Shown here: piece by piece, positions 55,300 through 64,000 of the stretch
Layout: every line of letters starts with the position of its first letter
Numbering within the stretch: position 1 is the stretch's first letter
From: Isoetes taiwanensis
Lineage: Eukaryota > Streptophyta > Lycopodiopsida > Isoetales > Isoetaceae
Length of the DNA stretch: 64,000 bases
Direction of reading: 5' to 3'
NCBI GenBank assembly: GCA_021234155.1
Contig: JAJEKV010000010.1
Coordinates: 11,800,359 to 11,864,358 of the forward strand
The notes under the pieces: model-generated
What the model saw: only the letters and a program-made list of their open reading frames with translations
Database searches by the model: none
What the model was told of the DNA's origin: nothing
Program-made: the position numbers and the translations under genes

Positions 55300-57516
55300 C
55301 ACAGTTCCCAACACCTTCCTAAAATAAAAAAGAAGATATCATTATGCTTAGTCCTTAAACCTTGTTAAGTAATATTTCATTTGCCTTGTACGACTATTCT
55401 ACTACCTTCCAATATGACATACATCTGAATGTCACAGTCGACATCCTTGACATCATCACTAGTGTAGTATTTGATACTACTAAATCCTTCCAACATCCAC
55501 AATTACTATCGTGTAATTATGTGATATAGTAACGTGTGTGAGCTAACCCTAAATCTAGACTCATATGTAATTCTTTGACATAGCCACCTAGCTATGCTCA
55601 TACTTGTCGGCTGTATTGTACAATCCTCACTACCTACATGTGTTTTTTTTTCATGTATAGCCTTCTCCTCTCATGTAATTATAATCTGCTCCCGTATAAC
55701 AATATAGTCGTGATATTACCACCAAAACTTCAACCTCTTGTTGCCGCAAATGTATTTCCTCAACTCGTTTATCTTGTACCATTTACATGTTGTGGTTTTG
55801 ACACCACACTTTTTAGACTCTCTAACCTTAATTTGCCTTGATCCTCAAGCTCTAGTCACAAATTCCACAGGGAGAGATGCCACCCTAAGTTCTGAGTGGA
55901 CATGTTTAATGTCTAGTATAGGAACTCTTATCTTCATTATTTCCGTATTCACATGGACTGTGAACTAAAATTTCTATTATACACCCTTCCTTTTTCTTAT
56001 TATATTTTACCATTAAATGGTCCTAGTATGCATATACCAACATTGAGCTACTCCTCGGGATACACACACATACCAAGTCCAGAGCACATTCTCCTTGGTG
56101 AGATGTTTGTTGGGCACCTACCTTGTTCATACTCCAGACTTTGGACTATTAAAAGTGTCCCTTCAAATTTTCTATATTTGAAACATTGTTAACAACAACT
56201 TTCTAGCTCCTCTTGTCTCACACTTGCCATGTGGGTACATTACTTCACTCCCTAGTGTATCATTAGTTGGAGGTCAACTTTCCTTCATATTATAACTTCA
56301 CCAAAGCTCCAACGTACCTTGCAGCTTTTAGATGATTGCGTCTTCTGCTAGCAATTGTCGTCTTCCATTCCAACGGTCTTATAGAATGCTTAATCCCACC
56401 TTCGTTCAGTTCGACCTTGGCTCTCTTGACCTTGTGTGGAAACTACGTTCCACACTATTTTTCACTCTTTTATTTGGTGTCTCGATGCTCCCAGTGGAGA
56501 TATGATGCGTCCATTTCCTTAACGTGTACCATGCATGATGGCCATGCATTTGACCAACGTCATTAAGCATATCCACGTAGCTACGTGGTCATCTTACTCG
56601 GGCATACCCTTGCATCTATATCCCTTAGGAATGTCACTCTCCTTATGAAATGCAACTTATGCATAATTTTATAACCTATAAGAGATCCGCATCCTCATAC
56701 GCCATTATTCTCGAACTTTCCATGAATCATACCTCGATTCAAGTAGTAATAGCTATAAAATGTCAGGTCAACTTTATATACCTTCACCACCATTGTCGAA
56801 ATCTACAGTTCTAAAGTGATCTCCCTTTCATAAGCTGGGTACTTATAATCCAGTTTCCACATTAGTATAGTCCCTCTCTAACATGGTCTATGGCAGATAA
56901 TCATATGCCACTTTTTCCTCACCTACTGGTGCTATATCCAGTCTCCTTCTACGTTGAATGGCAATATATATGCCGCATGATAAATCAATGCTCATAATTC
57001 TTCTAGGTCGCTTAACGTCGTCATACCCATATTTCTCGACTATCCATCCAAAATAAGGATACCTTACCACTCCTTATTCCTAACGTTCAGCACTTCTACT
57101 TCAAGCAAGAGTCCAGGACCTACTCAACTATCCTTATATACGAGGTCAGTTATTGACTTCAATTGTTTTTTCATCTGCGTACTAATATTCTACACTTATA
57201 TAATTCATTCTCACTCGATTCTTGAGATTCGATTCTCGAAATTCTTGAGTAGGGAAAAAAATAGCAAAAAGAAAATAATTGAGAAAAAATTTCAAGGATG
57301 CCACGTTTTTTCTTATCTGCCCCTGCGACAGTGCACATCTCCTCGAGATAAGGATTTAGTGCTTCTCTTCGATTTTGACGGATTTCATCCTGTGTCTGAA
57401 CGCCAGACAACTGGCGATGGCCGATTTGCATTTCTGGGCACTCCTTATCCCCTTCAAAACGCGTGGTCGGATCTAACAGGGGAACCAGCATCCTTGGGAT
57501 CTGTTTTCGTCCTGTC
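55300..57516. other. Pyrimidine-rich stretch, no recognised gene
   Basis: T/C-rich on plus. Frames at 55638-55841, 55738-55968, 56336-56566 and 57171-57523 carry no domain I know. The last pair is open on both strands and adjoins a TATA box. Confidence 0.3.
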
Positions 57517-57524
57517 TATATAAG
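57517..57524 (+). promoter_or_regulatory. TATA box candidate
   Basis: TATATAAG sits in GC-balanced sequence, followed after about 60 bases by a donor-like gaataag/gtgcg site near 57571. This would suit a non-coding first exon of a plus-strand gene, perhaps including the open frame at about 57822-58035 (starting IAATKPILGKGKHCVEMDWY), which I do not recognise. Confidence 0.3.
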
Positions 57525-58439
57525 CTGGGCCTCTCTTATTTTGTTTGTTCAGAGATCTCGGAGGTGAATAAGGTGCGTTTCTATTCCGTTGATTTTTGTT
57601 CAGTATTAGTTTTTTCCACTCTCAATTTCCCCAATTAGAGCTCAGCCAACTAGTAAAGAAGTTTATAAATTGCCTCTTCCAGCATTTACTGTCATAGAAG
57701 GGCATCCAATAGGCCCATTGCTTACATGAAAATTAGCTTTCTACTTGAAGCCAAGAATTTCTCTTATTTTGTATCAAATATAACAACGTCTAGTTGCTTG
57801 CTTAAGATCTTCTGAAAACTATTGAAATCGCGGCCACTAAGCCAATTCTAGGGAAGGGTAAACATTGTGTTGAAATGGATTGGTATAAAGTTCTTATGAG
57901 AATTGAGAAGGACAACATAGATCAACTGCCAGTTCAAAAACAGGTTGATGTATTTGTTTGCATCAAGCCAAAGTGTATATTCACATTTATCATCTTCATG
58001 CACCTTGATCACTACGGTGAGGGCCAGAGAGTTTAGTCATAATAGTCTGAATCTTTTCAACATAGTCATCCTTGAACCCAAGAGCTTTTGCTGCAAAATT
58101 TGGCACATCATCTTCTTCTCTATACATAACCCCTCTTATAGCTGCTTACACCAACAGCTGTTATAGTTTAATTCAGTATCCTTCAACTGCCTTATGATGG
58201 TGGAACTCAGATAAAACATCATAATAATATAGAATATAGATATTAGCATAGCATTTTAATTGGTTTTTGGGAGACCATCTGATTTCAAATTGGCGTTGAT
58301 AATCTGCATATTTTTTGTATTGAGATGGGCCTATATGTCAACATTAGCTCGAGAAAATGTGTGGTTGCATTATCCACTGTTACAGAGTTTCATAGATATT
58401 CTTTCTTCATATTGGATTTGACATTAAATTGCTTCTATT

Positions 58440-59112
58440 CATAACCATATAAATTACTCAATCTTTAAGACTAGATGTCATTGTAATGTCATCTAGAAAT
58501 ATTTCCTTCAGCTGCATCTCTTCTGTACAATTCAATGCCTCATGAAAGAACGTGTTTTCAACATACATTCCAAGACACAACATCCCAAACTAGCAGCCGC
58601 CAATAAAGATATCATTCATCATTCCATTCTGTATTTTGGTATGCATTTTCAGCCTCGATAAGCTTTAAAAATTGAAACCAAGGTAAGAGTATTTAGAGAT
58701 ATGCAATCCAACTGCATCTGTTCAAAGTAACTTAGTGCGTTCTATTAAGTGCATTCTCAGCACATCCCAGTGCATCCTATTAGTGCAGTTTGGTGAATAC
58801 TTCCAATGCGATCAGTAATGAGTTACACTTTACATACATATCTACTAAGTCATTGGCAACTATTTATGCTCTTCCAACCCCAATCTTAGCAGGTACCTTT
58901 CTATCTTTCTCTATGGCTCTTATTCTGCCATAGATTCTCAAGATATACATAAAGGTAGCAGCATTTACCGATATGCATTCCCCCTGCATCCATTCAAACA
59001 ATGTAAGTGCTTCGAGATCAAGCTTAATGATAGAAATAAATATGATATCATGTCTATCACAGAAATGATGGAAATAGATGTACATATGGAATCTACTATC
59101 AGAAAAATTCAT
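58440..59112 (-). pseudogene. Second decayed PPR protein gene
   Basis: From about 59050 on minus the text gives EALTLFEWMQGECISVNAATF, then RIRAIEKDRKVPAKIG, then ANDLVDMYVKCNSL and ALEVFTKLH. Further on come a degraded repeat, VLECM-type debris and EALNCTEEMQLKEI with DDITMTSSLKD. These are the successive helices of plant PPR repeats (EAL.LF..MQ.EG.., K..HA.I, A..LVDMY.KCG). Several stops and frame changes break it. It is a dead relative of a large organellar RNA-binding family, separate from the copy at 5.1 kb. Confidence 0.75.
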
Positions 59113-59430
59113 AGAAATAAATACGTGTTGTCCATTTTGCTGAACTATTTATCTGCCCGCACAAATATTGACAGCATCTCCCTTCCTTCCTTCCTTACGT
59201 ATATCGGGATGCCTTTCATTCAAAATTAAACAAATATATATAGAATAATAATAACAGATAGATAAAAAATGATAGAAATAGATATGATGTGATGTTTATT
59301 AGAGAAATGATGGAAGTAAATTTACATATGAAATGTGTGGCCTCTATTTTGCTGAAACATTTCTGTCCACAAGATTTACATATGAAATGTATGGCCTCTA
59401 TTTTGCTAAGATATTTCTATCCACGCAACT
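59026..59430. repeat. Local duplications beside the PPR pseudogene
   Basis: The block aatgatagaaataNatatgat, then agaaatgatggaa, occurs at 59026-59095 and again at 59266-59325. A 54-bp unit (tttacatatgaaatgtNtggcctctattttgct) is doubled at 59321 and 59375. Confidence 0.7.
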
Positions 59431-60952
59431 TTTGACGACAATTCTGTTATGTATATCATGATGTCTTTGATTTAATACCTGGTGCAAATGTCGTGCTCCG
59501 GTGATGATAGAGCAGCAAATAACATCTAAGCATATCATATATCGATCTGACTATCAAGCCCGAAAGTACAAAAAGAAAAAATCAAGCCATGTTCACATGG
59601 TTTAAGTATCAGGATTATATGCTATTCTTTTTGTGCATTTCTCCCATGTTTTCTATGATATAATGTTGTCTATGTTGTATGCAGCTCTAAGCACTAGAAG
59701 AAGAAATACAAAGCCTGAAGATAGCAACATACCACCTTACTACTGCCAATGGTAACATGACGATCGGTTTAATTCTCTCCGGCAACAGCAGCCAGGTCTT
59801 CTTACAACACAACAATGTGCTTGATAACCAATGTGTTGGTCCTTGCTTGAAAGACAATGTATTTGTGACGCTTTTATGCTTGGCTACATTTATGGAAAGG
59901 AATTTATTCTTAATAGAATAGATAACATTAGCATAACATAAGCAATCTGCTCGTATATGCTCTATATATTTGAAAGCAGTGGATGGGTTGTTTTATGCTG
60001 TGGCCTGTTTTTGCTATTATTTCACTTCTTTTTTTCTAGCAAACATGTCCTCATTTACACTATTTTTTTCTAGCTATTCTTTCACTTCCTTTTTCCTACC
60101 TCATTTCTTCAAACGTGTTTGTTTGTGCACATTTGACACGATGACATGTTTGACATGATGATATGACGGTGTTAACACTAAAGTTGTCCATTACATTTTT
60201 TAATTTGAGGGAATAGGATTTTTATGAGACATTTTGTTCTTTGGAGTGGTGTACGTTTGGACCATTGGAAGAGGTGGCACATGACATTTTCATTAGATAG
60301 TTTTCTAAGTTTTCCTCTATCTTTGGAATCACAAGACATGGATTACTTTTACCCTAGTGGGATAACATAAAACCAAAACCAAGGCATTACCAATTTCTTT
60401 ATATTGTAGAAAAGACCAAATGTAATGCATCTTCAATACATACGCAATGCTTTGAATGAACAAAAAATGTAGCATTGCAGAACTCTCATTTTACAATGTT
60501 GTCTATACATCTTGTGAATGCATGCAGTTGCAAACACAATTATTGAGGGATAATCTTAAATAATCGTTGCCTAATAACAATTTGCAATCTGACAATTGTT
60601 GAGGGATAATCTTAAATAATCATTCTCTAATAACAGTTTGCCTGTTCAAACCGCCGCAATACATTTCTTGTATATCTAAAATATATCTAGGTTTCCCTGT
60701 CCAGATTTAAATTTTATTCTGGTAAGTTGGACTTAGTGGTTTGTTCCTCAAAAATAGGAAATGTTGTTAAGCTATCCAATAATTTACATTCTTGCACTGC
60801 GACTCGCATGAAACCAACAAAGCGCCGATATAGATATAGATAGGCTTCTCATTCATCTCAGCAGATTTTCTACAATGGTGGACAGTGGATAGCCGCACAC
60901 ATGCGAACTACCCACGAAAAATAAAGGGAAAATCCAATTATATCATTTGGAC
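59431..60952. other. No gene; 57-bp tandem duplication
   Basis: ttgagggataatcttaaataatc, then ctaataaca, occurs at 60543 and 60600. Other frames in this stretch (59970-60158) are Phe/Ser-rich by composition. Confidence 0.4.
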
Positions 60953-61850
60953 CCCAAAACAAATACAATGCTAATAGATGAGTGGCTGATGTACCGCCGA
61001 AAGCTTATCACGGGATTAAAAACCCTCCCCTTCGGGTTTTCGAGGAAAAACCCTAGTGATAGCCCGGCGGCAAGGGGCTTAGACAAACGTAAGGCATAGA
61101 ATCGCCCCAAAACCCGCACATGGAGAAGTCAAAGCGGATGGCGCCGCCAACCTGCACGCACATCACCAACAACAAACGAGAAACATACCAAAGAATAGCA
61201 TCACCCGATTGGGTGGAAAAAAGCATCACCCACCGGGTGGAAAAACATGATAAAACGTAACTTGTACAAAATATAATAAACAAAGAAGGGGAGGGTGGGT
61301 TCAAAGAGAATAAGGTACTGCCGAGAGAAGAGGAAGCCGGATGAAACGCCGATGAAGAACTCGCAATAAGTAGCAAACGCCCAACCCGATGAACGCCCAA
61401 AACGCATGCGATGCATGCATGCGACGATGCAATGCATGCATGTTGCCTTGAGCAAGAATGCCGATTCGCTACGCCAATCGACGACATTCTTGCACCGCGA
61501 TTCGCATGAAACCAACAAAGCTCAATACCAAAGGACTTCCTTAACAAACTAGGATCGAGGACGAAGGTCACAGGATGAAGGCTAAAGGCCGGAAAGGACA
61601 GCAGGAAAGCAACGCCAAATTGGCCAAACCAGGCAGGAAGAAGCCTCTCCCCTGCCTGGAAACAAATCAAAAAGAATAAGGTACTGCTGAGAGAAGAGGA
61701 AGCGCCGATGAAACATCGATGAAGAACTCCGCAATAAGTAGCAAACGCCCAACCTGAAGAACGGCCCAAAACGCATGCGATGCATGCATGCATGCTCGTC
61801 TTGAGCAAGAATGGCGATTCGCTACGCGAATCGACGACATACTTAAGTAT
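60953..61850 (-). mobile_element. LINE 3'-end motif with a duplicated 180-bp segment
   Basis: Bases 61012-61065 share ggattaaaaa-ccc...gggttttcgaggaaaaacc with the 3' part of the LINE at 45052-45103. A segment with aataaggtactgc, gagagaagaggaag, agtagcaaacgcccaacc and gcatgcgatgcatgcatgc occurs at 61309-61490 and again at 61673-61842. The phrase gcgaNtcgcatgaaaccaacaaagc also occurs at 60796 and 61495. The 251-codon minus frame here is a by-product of this repeat. Confidence 0.55.
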
Positions 61851-62604
61851 TGCATGTTACAAGTAATTATAGAATTTTAGGAATGCAAGCAAATCCACAT
61901 GCATGCAAGAATCATCTCAAATTGTTTCTATCTTGCACTCTTTGAAAATGATTGATTTTGGAGTAGAAGTGAGCTATGGCAAAAGAACTAGATTTATTTG
62001 TCATCTTTTTTCTTACTTGTACACAGTCATGGGCTAGTATTGAATAATTCCATTTGATGAATTGGTTGAAGAAGACAAAGAATGACAAAGAATCTGAATC
62101 TAAACCTGTCACGATTAAGCCATTAAGATATAAGATTACTTTTGGCAATACTAAATATGATTATGAGGTAGAATACTGCTCATGAGATAGAATGCATAGT
62201 ATATAGGGAGGTAGTTGACCACTAGTCTTAATTTGGACCCTGATAATGATGCTTGTTATTGCTCATCATACCATGTATTCTAGATTGTTGCCATTGGTGA
62301 TGTTGTTAAGACAATTGAAACAATTAGGTCTTCTGTTATCGTGCAGAAATAATTGAATAGAAATATGCTTTTAGAATATTCTTAATTGATGCTTTCTCCT
62401 AAAAATGACACGTAGCTTTCAGAGGAAAAAATGGGACCCTTTTTTTTTGAAAGGGTAAAAAAAGGTCATTCCAATGGTTGTAGGATCGCCAACTATATGA
62501 AGAAATATGGGAAAATTCTATGAATTTTGACGATTTAGACAAGTGTCAGAGGATTAAACGATTTAGAGATTGCTTGCTAGAAATTTGACACCTGATCATT
62601 TTTA
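61851..62604. other. No gene seen
   Basis: AT-rich unique-looking sequence. The minus frame 61912-62148 has no domain. Confidence 0.4.
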
Positions 62605-63064
62605 TCAAACCCCCTCCAAAAGCAGTCGTGAAGGGCAATGTGTCAAGTTGTTATAGGCAATTTGTCGAAATTCAGACGCATAAATTGAAGCTGGATGTGA
62701 CCCTTGCCTCTGATTGCTGAGTTTGGTGACTACAGTCTGGTGTCCATCAGTATCTCCAAAACAAGCTTTGAACTCTATGGTAAAGGTTGCAAAATCCTCC
62801 AACTATGGAGTCCCTTTCTCTCCCATATGAAGAGAACTAACCAGACTGACCTTGCATTAGATATTTGTGAGGATGCAGCAGAATCACCAACCGAAACGGA
62901 TTCAAAAATCCACGAAGCTTGGATCGCGTGCCGTCAATTTCTTTCGGTAAACTAATCTTGGGCTCTAAAGCCCTCGATGCTGACCCCCATGCCGAAGCAT
63001 AGTATGTTAAATCTTCTCTAAATTCCTTATTCGGCAAGCCGCAATCTCCGACATATTTGACCAA
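62605..63064 (-). pseudogene. Ty3/gypsy-type gag fragment, broken
   Basis: On minus: IDGTRSKLRGFLNPFRLVI (about 62940), HPHKY, then FATFTIEFKACFGDTDGHQT and LSNQRQGSHPASIYASEFRQ (62780-62660). The layout (P..YDG....L..FL.Q+, F..F...F.A.FGD......A...L..L+QGS.+AS.YA.EFRQLA) is that of the capsid region of Ty3/gypsy Gag. It is split over two or three frames. No pol or LTR is seen nearby, so it is an isolated relic or a domesticated-type gag. Confidence 0.75.
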
Positions 63065-63468
63065 GCTTCCCGATCTATTGCATTAGGATTTCCATAAATT
63101 CCTTACTTATTATAACATCCTCCATGATGGAATTAAGGCAAAGCTTTAACTTATGGCAGATAGTAGCGCACGGCTCAGAATCCGTAGGCTGAAGAACTTG
63201 GTAACTAAATGGAAAGGCTCAAATACTTATAGCAGAGTTGAAGGTGCTTTTTTCCTCAACCCTTTTATGGTCTCTGAAATATTCGATAAAAAGGAAAAAG
63301 CGAGTGGATAGCCTTTGGCTATGTTTGGGTAAATCGGCCTGCTGCGATGCAGGTCGGCCGATCAGACCGTCTTAGACGGTTCGATTCTTGAAGTAGACGT
63401 CTTTACTTGAAGCCTTGATTGTAATTGGCGATGACCTGTTATGAGCCACACATTTGTTTAAAGCCCAA
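63065..63468. other. Spacer without a gene
   Basis: A small palindromic phrase (gcctgctgcgatgcaggtcggcc, about 63338-63360) is the only structure noted. Confidence 0.35.
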
Positions 63469-64000
63469 TTTTTTTTTTTTTTTTTGAAGGACGACAAGCT
63501 TTATTCACCAACTAAAAACCAGAGCAACATAAAATGCAAAGACAGGATTATAATCCCAGTGGACAAACCGATCCAACTGAGCACAACCACCTGCCTATGC
63601 AAAAGAATGAATCTGAAGGTAAGTATGCCAGATCAGTACTTTCTTCTCTTGATCAAGAGAAGAACAATTGTAAGCCATAACAATTTTATTTTGCGCCCAC
63701 TGAAGAACAATCTCATCTGCAGTATCTACGCCCTTAAAGATAAACAACCTCCTTCTCTTCCAGATTGACCATAAAAGCCAGCCACATGCGAGATGAAAAG
63801 CTCGTTTCCGTAGTTTGGGCCAAGCATCAGGATAGATATCAAGCAAGATTTGCTGGCTAGATCTAGACGTGCCAAATAGGGTCAACAACCAAGACCATGT
63901 CTGCCGAAGCCGCTCTCACTTAGGCTTAGCTTTTGTAACCTTATTCTCACTTATAACCTGTATATAGGCCATCGCTCTGTACATAGAATATGCTGGATGA
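63469..64000 (-). mobile_element. LINE 3' end running off the window
   Basis: A T run at 63469-63485 is the minus-strand poly-A tail. The minus frame 63888-63595 reads AFHLACGWLLWSIWKRRRLF and IFKGVD, the W.LW..RN.R.F segment that ends many plant L1-type ORF2 proteins after the zinc-binding domain. It differs in sequence from the LINE tail at 18 kb, though both start with TTTTTTGAAG and related bases. The rest of the element lies beyond 64000. Confidence 0.75.

Noticed and set aside
57245-57523. 92-codon plus frame next to a TATA box
   Set aside because: The TATA box lies at its end, not upstream, and no domain is visible. Kept only as context for the TATA entry.
61053-61808. 251-codon minus-strand open frame
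   Set aside because: It spans a duplicated 180-bp repeat, has CIACVLG-type repeats created by that duplication and no domain. It is an accident of repeat sequence.

Overview
The window looks like nuclear DNA of a land plant with a large, repeat-filled genome. Spliced genes have small exons and GT-AG introns. Between them lie plant-type retroelements of several classes (Ty1-copia, Ty3/gypsy gag, gag-only LTR element, LINEs), MITE-like inverted repeats, a CACTA-like end, a Helitron-like end and decayed PPR genes. A fern or other non-seed plant is my best guess. The reasons are an intact WASH-complex subunit gene, a protein I believe is missing from flowering plants, and the abundance of PPR and zinc-knuckle gag debris. 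No search was run, so this is inference.

Layout. 1-5.1 kb holds repeats, including a solo LTR (2556-4187). 5.1-7.4 kb has an antisense PPR pseudogene and then an intact five-exon WASHC3/CCDC53 homologue (6414-7364, +). 9.4-14.5 kb holds exon-like fragments, one a SPINDLY-like TPR exon split by a LINE-type insertion that itself carries a 526 bp foldback MITE. 17.6-19.2 kb is a CACTA-like end interrupted by a LINE tail. 20.2-24.7 kb is the best gene of the window: an intact 11-exon OSCA/CSC1-like mechanosensitive channel gene (-), with TGACGT boxes upstream and a patchy 0.7 kb tandem duplication beyond. 27.3-30.4 kb has a MITE and a decayed FCP1-domain gene (-). 31-38.9 kb has tandem duplications, unrecognised exon-like reading frames, a DUF8039-like fragment and an array of short palindromes.

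39.1-41.9 kb is a young, internally deleted Ty1-copia element. 42.3-48.5 kb is an LTR element carrying a gag but no visible pol. It contains an inverted copy of the promoter and start of the FCP1 gene at 30.2 kb, and its 5' LTR is split by a 3.1 kb LINE. 49-50 kb is a long foldback. 51.76 kb has a Helitron-like 3' end. 58.4-59.1 kb is a second PPR pseudogene. 62.6-64 kb has a Ty3/gypsy gag fragment and the 3' end of another LINE.

Only the WASHC3 homologue and the CSC1-like gene look fully intact: every exon joins in phase and each reads from ATG to stop. They show no sign of forming a pathway together; the rest is mostly a layered record of insertions. I found no tRNA or rRNA gene, no CRISPR array and nothing prokaryotic.
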